A DNA stretch of 18,090 bases from Pinguiococcus pyrenoidosus. Lineage: Eukaryota > Sar > Pinguiophyceae > Pinguiochrysidales > Pinguiochrysidaceae. Shown here piece after piece: positions 1 to 8,670 of this stretch (positions are counted from its first letter, which is position 1; every line of letters begins with the position of its first letter). The translations under genes were made by a program, and so were the position numbers. Where the stretch lies: NCBI GenBank assembly GCA_019677205.1, contig JAAMXY010001522.1:1976-20065 (forward strand), read 5' to 3'. Below the pieces are notes generated by a model. That model was not told where the DNA came from. It did not search any database and saw only the letters and a list, made by a program, of their open reading frames with translations.

Positions 1-988
1 CACCAAAAAAAGATCAGATTCCCGCACCTGGGACGTTCTTTCAATCTTCTCGGCGACGCGGCGTGCGGTCTGGCTTGCATTCAGGCGGTCGTCCAGGTCG
101 TAGGCATGCGCAGCGACGTCGTTCGCGACTTTCCCAATGGTCGACTCCAGCGTGGCGCTGATTCGGTATCTCTCATCCAAGCGCGTGGCCGAGGCCGTCC
201 CGAAGCGCACCGCGTCGGACACTTTCGAGGTGAAGCCCGTCGAAGCGTCCACATCCCGCAGCCAGGCGTTGCCGGTCTCTCCCATGTAGATGCCAGTCGC
301 GAGCAGCGCAACCACCGCGCGCTGCAGCCTCTCCAGCGCCTCCGCGGCCGCATCGCGCTCTACAACCATTTCAACAAGGCGGACAGCGGCTTAGCTTTTG
401 TACAAAGGCTTAGTCCCATCTCCTGAAGAGCCGTCGTCGGACCCGACTCTCTCTTTGCGGCGTCCTTTCTTTGACTTTACCATATCCACAGCGCAACTAA
501 AAGGTACAAGAACAAGAACTACCTGCTGTTTGGTTGGCGTTTGTCGCGCCGCTATCTACTTCTGTGGCGTTTTCTGCGTCGTTCAGGATACTGCCGAGGA
601 GTTTGATCGAGATACGGCCGCCGAGGACGCGACAGCCGTCCAGCGACAACGCGTTCAGAGCGCTCTCCGGCTCTGCATAGCTGGCGATGGCCCTCTGAGA
701 CTCTTGGCCGGGCTTCACTTGGAGGATCAGACGCACGAGTTTCCCTTTGGACGCAAAGAGCGTCACGATGGCGTCTTCCGTGGCCTCTCGACTGGCGATC
801 GGAATGTCTTCCACCAGTAAACTGGACTGCAGGAGTTCCTGAGGCACCACGTTCTGCAGGGTCTGCCTCAGTACAGCCATCGCGGCGGTGGCGGCTGTTT
901 CAATTCGCGTTGAAATGCGCGGGAAAATCGGCAACTTCCGCGTATATCTGGTACTCGTCGAGATTCTCATATTCGGCAATGTGGCCAT
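1..988 (-). CDS. BPA1/VIP1-like RRM-domain protein, partial at the left edge
   Basis: Two exons are visible: 988..523 and 389..1, the second open to the window edge. The intron 522..390 has donor CAG|GTAGTT and acceptor CTAAG|CC, and keeps phase (1 to 1). Residues 55-131 read as an RRM fold: beta-1 SLLVEDIP, a helix through ATEDAIVTLFAS, beta-3 RAIASYAEP, and beta-4 RISIKLL. The aromatic RNP1 residues are missing. Exon 2 encodes a helical region with TGIYMGETGNAWLRDVDAS and LDERYRIS, which resembles from memory the post-RRM region of plant BPA1/VIP1 proteins (partners of the lipid-transfer protein ACD11; GYVLGKDAL, VDQRYHV). The start is the first ATG in frame; Met37 is an alternative. The Arg/Ser/Thr-rich first 36 residues could be a presequence. 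A possible donor, CCCAG|GTGCGG, lies at 28/27, so the last ~9 residues may be intronic. The gene is likely real; the family name is moderately sure. Confidence 0.6.
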
Positions 989-1020
989 TGTACTGCACTC
1001 CACCGGAGTCTTTGGAGATG

Positions 1021-1130
1021 TAACGTATTATAGCAAATTTAAATATATTTTGCAACCATCATAAATGATTACCCCTATGATTTCTAATACTTTAACAATA
1101 TAAATTCTAATTTCTAATATTAAAAATTTG
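1021..1130. promoter_or_regulatory. AT-rich island in a divergent promoter
   Basis: About 110 bases made almost wholly of A and T, containing tttaaatatattt and aatataaattctaattt, set in GC-rich surroundings. It lies 33 bases upstream of the BPA1-like start (minus) and 47 bases upstream of the orphan gene's first ATG (plus). It therefore sits where a shared, nucleosome-poor core promoter would be expected. A TATA-like function is inferred only. Confidence 0.45.
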
Positions 1131-1176
1131 GCTCGCCCACAACGCCACAAGGTTTTCACTGTTCCCCCTGTGAACA

Positions 1177-1549
1177 ATGCTGAGGTGCGCGTCCATGGCT
1201 CCCAAGGAGGTAGATACGTCGCGTCTTGAAGCTGCGGCCGAAGACTCCGCCCAATCCGTAGCGTGAGCCTCCTCTCATCTTGGATCGATCTGGCCCAGAG
1301 GATGGAAGGTATGCGAAGCTCGTTTTTGTGTGATATTCTTTTCTGTGCAGAAACTCCGCATCAATGGAGAGTCCCAGAGAGCATATGGTATGTGTTGTGT
1401 ATGGTGCAGGGTCACGCTCCATGTGGTGCTGTGCTGAGAAGCACGGCGCCAGATTGCACCATCGTGAGACCGAAGACCCTTTTGCACCTGATAGAGAGCG
1501 CCTCGCCACCCTCGCGGTGGCAGGCATCGGCCAGACAACCGAAGGCTGA
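1177..1549 (+). CDS. Small spliced orphan gene, about 94 residues
   Basis: Model: join(1177..1262, 1351..1549), 285 bases including the TGA stop. The 88-base intron has a strong donor (GC|GTGAGC) and a strong pyrimidine tract before the acceptor (TTCTTTTCTGTGCAG). The phase matches (2 to 2), and the read-through codon right after the donor would be a TGA stop. The predicted product starts MLRCASMAPKEVDTSRLEAA, with a second in-frame Met at residue 7 (ATG 1195), and ends AGIGQTTEG. It is mildly Cys-containing (WCC), with an acidic/basic middle (HHRETEDPFAPDRER) and no signal peptide or membrane segment. I recognise no family. It could instead be a spliced non-coding transcript. Evidence rests on splice sites and phase only. 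Confidence 0.35.
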
Positions 1550-1699
1550 CTCCACGGATGGCGCTAGCATACCACTGCGCTCGTCTACTACATCACCGGT
1601 CTCCATTTCTGTGCTGTAGAGAAACCAGTATCGCGGCGGTCTCATCTCGAATCGTGCTGTGCAGGGGGTTTCAGGCCGGCTGCGGCCGTGGTGTTTGTT

Positions 1700-1843
1700 G
1701 ATGCAAAGATGTAAAGATGTAAAGATGCACAAGATGCACAAGATGCACAAGATGTACAAGATGCACAAGATGCACAAGATGCAAAAGGTGTAAAAGATGC
1801 AAAAGATGTAGAAGATGTAAAAGATGCACAAGATGCGAAGATG
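1700..1843. repeat. Minisatellite with a 9-bp unit (atgcacaag and variants)
   Basis: About 16 imperfect units of 8-9 bp. Variants include atgcaaag, atgtaaag, atgcacaag, atgtacaag, atgcaaaag and atgtagaag. The pattern drifts from a central block of near-perfect atgcacaag units to mutated flanks. It lies in the convergent gap between the orphan gene and COG8. Because the unit is a multiple of three, it stays open as Leu-Val-His on the minus strand, but that is a repeat artefact and not a gene. Confidence 0.9.
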
Positions 1844-1858
1844 GCTTGAGCAAAGCGA

Positions 1859-1900
1859 GACGATAGACGATAGACAATAGACGATAGACGATAGACGATA
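1859..1900. repeat. Minisatellite with a 7-bp unit (gacgata), 6 copies
   Basis: Six head-to-tail copies of gacgata; the third is gacaata. It begins 15 bases after the 9-bp array and ends 24 bases before the COG8 stop codon at 1925, so it would fall in the COG8 3' UTR. Confidence 0.9.
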
Positions 1901-1924
1901 GAGGATGGTACTTGACGTTTTGTT

Positions 1925-4752
1925 TCATGGTTTTCTCAGCCAAGAGACATCCACATCAGCTTGCTTCAGCACCTCTTCCAGGAGGACGAGCAGCATCGGC
2001 TCCACCTGAGCTGCGGCCCTGTTCTTCGGAGCGGACTGGTCGAATTCTGCAGATCGCTTGCCCGCGTCTCCCGCGCTCGAGGAGTCTTCGCCATTGCCCT
2101 TTGCCCCGGGTTGAGGCGTTGGACCCCCTGCGATGGCAGTGGCCGGGATGCGCAAGCCCTCCTGCGCTTCCGCAAGCCCCAAGACCTGCAAGCTCCAAGC
2201 CAAGGTCTTCGTCGAGGCGTTGTCATAGATGAAACTGAGAGATCCGAGGAGATGCGGCACGAGGATGCACAAGAAGGCATCGCGAAGTCGCACCGACGGA
2301 TGCACGTCGCCCTTCTTCTCGGTCGCCCTTCCACCGTACGTGGCACAAAGGGCGTCGATTCCACGCAGCGCGACGGCCAGCGCCGCACCCAGCGCAATCG
2401 CCAGATTCGAGCTTTCGGTAATCAGAGGCCACTGTCCGAGCTCGTTCAGTCCCGAAAGCAGACCGTTCAGCAGCCTGCAAAACGGAAGACGACGGTGATG
2501 AGCATGACGGATTGTTCAGCGATGGTATCCACTGGCGTCCGTACCTTGCGAGGGGTGGGAAAGCAAGGAGCTCGGTTGGAGGTGCCGCAGGATCCTTGTC
2601 GTCGTCGGCGGCGGCGGCGTCAGCTGCCGAGGTGTCGCTCTTCCCGTCGTCCTTGACGAAGGACGGCAGGTAGATCGGGCTGCGGTCCCGCTCAAGCGGT
2701 GAGAAGTTCTCAATCGTGAGGAAGCGGAATGCCGAAAGTGCCTCCGACACTGCCGAGATCCGCCCGCCTTGCTTGACCGGCGGATGAGACCTCTCGAAGA
2801 TGTCCGTACAGTGTGGCTGAAGCGTGCTGAGGAAGAGGTAGACGCCGGTCTGGAAGTGGAAGACAACCAGGTCGCGCAGGGCGCACGTGAACAGCGGGGC
2901 GACGTGCGCTCGGAAATCGGCCCCGAACCGTCCAGCCGACGAGCCGAAGTAGAGCACCTGGGAGCGGGTGGCGTAAAGAAGAGGATCGAAGGAAAGGACC
3001 GGCATGCACGCTGCTGTTCACCTGCTCGGCGACGTCTCGCAGCGCGCTGGCGTCGGCCAGCGAGGGCAAGCATGTGTCAATTTCCTCGCAGTAGAGCGCC
3101 AGCCTTCGCTGTAGCCAGTAGGACAGCAGATCTTCGGGCTTCAGCATGTGCAAGTCTTCCGTGGATTTGCGATCCAGCTCAGAGTTGGTGCTGAAGATTG
3201 CGTCGAACTGGTTCAAGGTGTCGAAGAAGGCCTTCCGCTGCGCGTCCGTCACGTCGAGCAAGTACGACCGAAGGTTCCTGGTCTCCGCTTTGCCGTGCGC
3301 CAGCCCGTACCTCGCTCTCTCCAACGCAGGCTCAAAGAGCTCAGCACTGCCCTTCCAAGCCGCTTTGCCCACCTGATCCTCCGCGGGAGGCACGTCCGGC
3401 AAAGCTTCCCGCGGCGGCCTGGCCAGTCCAGCTGTGCGGCGAATGTCCTCCAGTGCGCTCTTCAGCCAGGCATCGCGGGCTTCTAAGAAGTCTATTTGGA
3501 TGCGAGCTTCAAGAGCGACGTTCTGCAGCTTCCTGGTGACCTCCGCTCCCGCCTCGTTGGACCCTTCCGCCGTCACCTCGGACCTGGTTGAGCTCCGTCA
3601 GCAGGGCGCTTGGGCTTCGCGAGGGTCTCGTCAAAGCTTGCGGCTCTACGTACCCATCACGAGCCCGGTCGACCTTCCGCATGAGCTCCTCGTGCCGCTG
3701 CAAGTACTTGGCCCTCTCAAGCGAGTACCCCATCAACGTGCGCAAGGACCCGACGGCCTCCAGGAGCTCATTGAGGGGACAGGAGGTTCGCAGCACTTGC
3801 AGGAGCCTCGAGCGCAGCTCTTCAGCCAGGGCCTCGACCTCTTGCGCCACCTGCCGCACTACCACGATTCCCGTCGGCCGCTTCGTGGCGCTCCTTTCAG
3901 GCGTCGCCTCTGCTTTTGCCTTGGCGCCCTCTTCCCCGTCCTACGTCGAAGGACAAGAACCCATCGTCATTCCCCGGCCTCGAATCTTCAGACGCAACAG
4001 ATCCTCGGGATCCCTACGATGCGCACGACGCACCTTCGGCGCCTGGCTGTCGGCCTCCTCTTGCGTGGACAGCGTCGGCCCGTACGTTCGGTGCAGATAC
4101 AGATGCCGCTGCTCCAGCTGGTGCGCTTTGTGCATCAGCTGCAGCGCCGCGTCGAACATGTTGGCCCGGATGCAGGCGTCCATGAGCTGGGGCAGCTCCA
4201 GCAAGTCCAGCAGACTGAGATGATGATGCATCGTCAATCGGTTGGTCTGGTAGTCTCGGAGCAGGATCTTCGAACTCGCAGTGAACACCGCCGCGTCGGT
4301 GGACAAGCCTCCCAGCGCTTCACGAAGGACCTTGGTGGCCTCTCCAAGCTGTTCATGTCTGTCGGATCCAGAGAGGTCCGGGTCCTTATGGAGCCCCAAA
4401 GCCATAGAGAACGCCAAAGCAGAACAAACTACCTGGAAGATACGAAGGCCGTACAGTCGCGATGCTGTACGAAAACCTTGTGGTTCTCCAGCGCCAGCTG
4501 CGTCAATCTCGAGTCCATCACGTTCGCCTGCGCGTAGACCAGCTAGACTTTAGCGGCGTGCAGCTTCCAAAACGAAGAAGAGAGGAACGACGCCGTAGCT
4601 CTGCAGAAAAGAGACCGAATTCCGAAGAAGAACGGCACTTCACACAAATCACAAACCTCATTCCGCAGGCGACTGGGCTCCGACTTGAGCTTTTGAAGCC
4701 CCATGGAGCCAAAGGCGTTCGAATCTAGCGGGAGACTATCAAGCGACTCCAT
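1925..4752 (-). CDS. COG8: Conserved oligomeric Golgi complex subunit 8 (COG8), 7 exons
   Basis: COG8 is a lobe-B subunit of the COG tether, which catches retrograde vesicles at the Golgi. Model: exons 4752..4657, 4542..4433, 4358..4034, 3940..3729, 3532..3022, 2957..2545 and 2474..1925. All introns are GT-AG and phase-consistent, giving 2217 bases and 738 residues. Family matches recalled from animal COG8: GSMGLQKLKSEPSRL near the N-terminus, LTQLALENHKVFV then RDCT, LLDLLELPQLMDACIR (around 128), FLEARDAWL (around 270), FDAIFS, VLYFGSSAGRFGADFR, then LLAFPPLARLLNGLLSGLNEL. The start is the first ATG in frame. Known COG8 proteins are about 550-620 residues; the excess lies in an Asp/Ala-rich linker before LLAFPPLA and in a longer C-terminus. 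Exon 4 may instead end at 3654 (25 more residues). Exon borders were set by hand; the gene identity is firm. Confidence 0.88.
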
Positions 4753-5182
4753 GGTGACCCGGACAGACCACGAAAACGCGGTGGACGCCACCGGCTCACG
4801 CACTCAACACAACTGCGGCGCAGGAGAGAATCCTTAAGGCGTCGTCCATTTTCGATACGGAGTTGTTCAGTTTCGCTACGGAGCGATGCGGGACAGACGG
4901 AGATTTCGGAAGTGGAAGGCGCGAAACATTGAAAATCGATATCAAAACCCAGAAACCAATCTTGAAGTCGAAGAACCACGAAGTCTGCACGCTGCTTCCG
5001 CTGTATGCGCGAGCTTCGCAGAATAACGAGCGGACAGAGACGACGCCGCGGGAAAGATTCCGCGCCACACCGCGTTTAAATGCGACCGGCGCGCGCGTTT
5101 CACGCGTCCGTGGCTCTCAGGTTTCGCTCAGTCTTCACGGTTTGGAGTGCGATGGCACCGTTAGTCGGGAACCGCAGAGCGA
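4753..5182. promoter_or_regulatory. Divergent promoter region between COG8 and the kinesin gene
   Basis: A 430-base gap between two gene starts on opposite strands. Nothing in it looks coding. It contains a TATA-like gtttaaa at 5074-5080, a G/C-rich gcgcgcgcg run near 5089, and a ccgcgggaaag motif at 5046-5056 that resembles an E2F site. Its first half carries two near-copies of gcgatgcggg/tcgctacgga-type words with no clear period. Confidence 0.4.
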
Positions 5183-5190
5183 ATGCGTGA
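5152..5190 (+). promoter_or_regulatory. Upstream ORF overlapping the kinesin start
   Basis: An ATG at 5152 opens a 12-codon frame (MAPLVGNRRANA) that stops with TGA at 5188-5190, overlapping the kinesin ATG at 5183 in another frame. Its context (gcgATGg) is better than that of the kinesin ATG (cgaATGc). If the mRNA starts upstream of 5152, this would lower kinesin translation. Whether it is transcribed is unknown. Confidence 0.35.
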
Positions 5191-8100
5191 AGCGCAGGCC
5201 GCGCAAAGCATGCAGAACGCCGGGCAGAAGAGGCGCAACTCGGCGCCGCTTCAGCAGCCGCTGCCGGTGGTGTCTCCGCCCGAGAAGACGTCTCGAAGCG
5301 CGACGAGTAGTCCGGTGCCGGCGAGCAAGGAGAGCGGCGAGCTCAGCGGTGCCGGCGGCGGTGCGCAGAACGTGCGCGTGTGCGTGCGCTTTCGTCCGGA
5401 GAATGCGCTCGAGAGAGAGCAGGGCGCGCCGTCCTGCGTGCATCTCGGCGAAGACCAGATCTCCGTGCGCATTCTGGACAATCGCATCAACGGCTTCGAG
5501 GAAGTGAGCGGCGAGTTCAGCTACGACCGCGTGTTCGAGGCGTCTGCCTCGCAGGAAAGCGTCTTTGAAGAGGCCGCCCTTCCGCTGGTGTCCGATCTTC
5601 TGGAAGGATACAACTGCACCATCTTCGCCTATGGCCAGACAGGCTCTGGCAAGACGCACACGATGATGGGCGCCTCCGGCGACCAGGCCGGAGTGATTCC
5701 TCGCATCGTGCATGCCGTCTTTGACCACATCTCCGAGGCGCCGGCTACCGCCGAGTTCACGGTGCGAGCAAGCTTCGTGGAGCTGTACCTGGAGCGCATC
5801 CAAGATCTTCTCAGCCCGGACGCGGGAGTGGAGGGCGGGAGTCGCGGCTCGGGCCTGAAGATTCGGGAGCATGGCTCCAAGGGGGTCTTCATCGAGGGCG
5901 TCACCGAGGAATACGCGAGCAGCCCCCAGGATCTGCTCGAGCTCATGCATGAGGGGAGCCAGAACCGGGCAGTCGCCGCCACGCGCATGAACGCGGACAG
6001 TAGCCGGTCGCACAGCATCTTCATCCTCACGGTGGAGCATTTCGAAGAGAATGTGTCCAAGACCGGGCGGATGTACCTCGTAGACCTAGCAGGTAGTGAA
6101 CTCCTGAGCAAGACGCAGGCGTCGGGACAGACGCTGAAGGAGGCGCAGATGATCAATCGCAGCCTGAGTGCCTTGGGCAACGTCATCAAGGCGCTTTGCG
6201 ATGGAAAGGCGCACGTGCCGTATCGCGATTCCAAGCTGACCCGCGTGCTGCAAGATTCGCTGGGCGGGAACGCGAAGACGGTGCTCATCACCACGGCTTC
6301 CCCCTCGACGTACAACTACGCGGAGACGCTCAGCACTCTCCGGTTCGCCTCGCGAGCGAAGCGCATCAAGAACAAGCCTCGCCAGAATCAGGAGAGGTCC
6401 GTGGAAGAGTACAAGCGCCTGCTCGACCTCGCCTCCAAGGACCGGGAAGAGCTTCTGAGCAGGATCGCCGATCTCGAGAAGGAGAACGAGCTCCTTCGCG
6501 GCACCAAGTATGCGCAGATGCTCGACCTTTCCGACGAGCAAGATGAGCTGGAGGGCGATCCCCTCGGACGTGCTCCTGCGCCGGCCGAGAAGGGTCGCGA
6601 CTTGACGGAGAAGCTGTTTGAGGCCTTGGCGGCGGAGGGGGATAGCAAAACCGTGGAAGTCGAGGACGCGCGCGACCCGGGAGACGTGTACAGCCCAGCT
6701 CAAGACACGGAAGATGCTGCGTTGGCGAAAGCGCGGGCGCTCTCCCGGGAGTCCGAAAGACTCAAGGAGGAGGTCTCCAAGTATCAGAATCTCGCGGAAG
6801 AGAGCGCCATCGAGTGCGTCGTCACCCGGGAGCGCTTGGGCGATGCTCAGGCGGAGATCAAGGAGCTTCAGAAGAAGATCGAGGCAGCCGATGTAGATAG
6901 GAAGTTAGCCGAGGAGGAGTCGAGCTCGAGCCTGCTGAAGCTGCAGGAAGCCGAGTATCAGAGCAAGGAGCGTGCCGTCATTTTCATGCAGCTCAAGGAG
7001 GAGTACGAGCGGGTGCGCGACATCGCGGATGCGATCGGAGGTGGTGGCAATGCCACGGGAACGGCAGAAACCATTCGCGTGACAAGCGCTTCATCCGCCA
7101 CGGTGGAAGCGTTGGAGCGGGCTTACGAGGGCTTGCCAGAGGCGAAGGCAAGCAAGGACGGAGCGACGTCGGAGAACGAAGAAGGCACGCCCAGCTCAGC
7201 GTCCGATGCCCACGCGAGAGCGTCGCCAATTGCCCAGACGGGCGCGAGCGAGATGGGTGCGGATAGCGAGCGGAAGGGGATGGATCGCGAGCGACTTCTG
7301 GAAGCCGACCTGATGGGCCTGACGCAAAAGTACCTTGTCCTGAGGCAGCAGCTGGAGGAGGAGCGCGCCACCGTCTCACAGCTGCTCGGCACTCTTGATG
7401 ACGACCCAGGCCTGGACGCCCCCCGCGAGTCTGGATTGGGCCTGGCCACTCCCTCGGCTGAGAAGACCAGATTGTCTGCTTCCTCGGCTTCCTCGCTGGG
7501 GCTTGGCGGCGACCAGGCCTCGTCGATGGAGAGGAGGAGCAGCTTCTGGGCTCGGACGAGCCAGCTTTCCAACTCCATGGCGGCCACTAGAATGCCGCGC
7601 TTTAACACGACGGCTCTGGAGAGACTGGCGCAGGGCCTGTCCTTGAAAGCTCGAGGTGAGAGCGAAGAACTAGAAGTGCAGACGCCGACGGACAGCGGAG
7701 GCGAGTCGCGGGCAAGGAGATTGGCCATGGAATGCATAAACCTGAGGCAAGCGCTGGATCGGTCTCGCACGGAAATGGGAAGCGCGCTGCGGAGGGCGGA
7801 TGCCGGTGACAAGAATATCAGGCTCCTGGAGGCCAAGCTCGAGAACCGCGACAGCCATATCGAGTTCTTGGAGACCGCCTTGCACGAAGTCCAGGATAAG
7901 TACCGAGACTTCGTCGTCGAAGCCGAGACCAAGGAAACGGCCTTTCGGGTGCAACTGGAGAAGCAGCAGACGCGACTGCTGAGGTTCACGCAGCTCACGG
8001 CGGCTGCCAAGAGCCTTGGCACTGACAGCATGCCCTCCGCCGACCTGTCCGCAGCCAACACTCGCGGTTCTCGCATGAGCGGCAGGGTGGTCATTCGTGG

Positions 8101-8600
8101 TCGGAAACGGCACAAGCAGCGAGGTAAGTGAGCCACACGGAAATGATGATGCGAAGAGGCTTTCGCTTAATCCTGGCCCCCTCATCCTCCACGTATCCAC
8201 CACAGTCTCCAACGACAACAAGGAGATGGCGAGGAAGTCCATGGAGGCGCTGAGAGCTTCGTTGGCGGAATCGGACCCGCGGATCGAACGCCTTGGCCTT
8301 GGCAAATCCATCCGGAGAATGACCATCGATGGCTACGGCCGCGCAACGAGCGCCTCGGATCCGCCGCCTTTCGAACGCGTTGACAGTAGAATGAGTGCTC
8401 CAGGTGACATGACTGCGCGCCTTTCTGATCTGACGGACGCGGAGCTTGAAGACCGCAGAGCCTTGGCATTTCGAAAGTCTGCAAGCGTCGGCCTGGAAGA
8501 CTGCGTCCCGCCTCCGCCCGAGTCTCCGGCGAGCGTCTACTCCGACGCGAAGGTTTTTGAACTGGAGGACGAGATGAGTGCCGAGGAAGCAGAGCTCTAG
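5183..8600 (+). CDS. N-terminal-motor kinesin, kinesin-1-like
   Basis: An ATP-driven microtubule motor with an N-terminal motor domain, so plus-end movement is expected. Exons 5183..8123 and 8206..8600 are joined across an 82-base intron (donor GAG|GTAAGT, acceptor CCACAG|TC, phase 1), giving 1111 residues. The Ser/Ala-rich leader (1-60) precedes the motor domain: VRVCVRFRP near 63, P-loop GQTGSGKT at 151-158, switch I NADSSRSH at 270-277, switch II DLAGSE at 301-306, then VPYRDSKLTRVLQDSLGG. The neck IKNKPRQNQE, followed by EEYKRLLDLA, resembles conventional kinesin. Long coiled-coil segments cover roughly 405-600 and 830-960, with a Ser/Gly/Ala-rich spacer between. The tail holds basic GRKRHKQR at the splice junction and GLGKSIRRM. 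Without the intron the frame would stop at 8131. An in-frame stop at 5162 supports the start. Confidence 0.9.
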
Positions 8601-8670
8601 TGAGCAGCTTCGAAGGGTGCGCTTGATCAAGCCAAGCGAAGATGCGTTGCTCGCCGAGGGTTGTTGGACC

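Noticed and set aside
1299-1408. Alternative splice model of the orphan gene with a 10-base exon and a 22-base intron (GTATGT...GTGCAG)
   Set aside because: Needs a microexon and an intron far shorter than any other here; the single 88-base intron explains the frame more simply.
1671-1943. Minus-strand frame rich in Leu-Val-His repeats, proposed as a protein
   Set aside because: It is the 9-bp minisatellite read in frame; a repeat unit divisible by three stays open by default.
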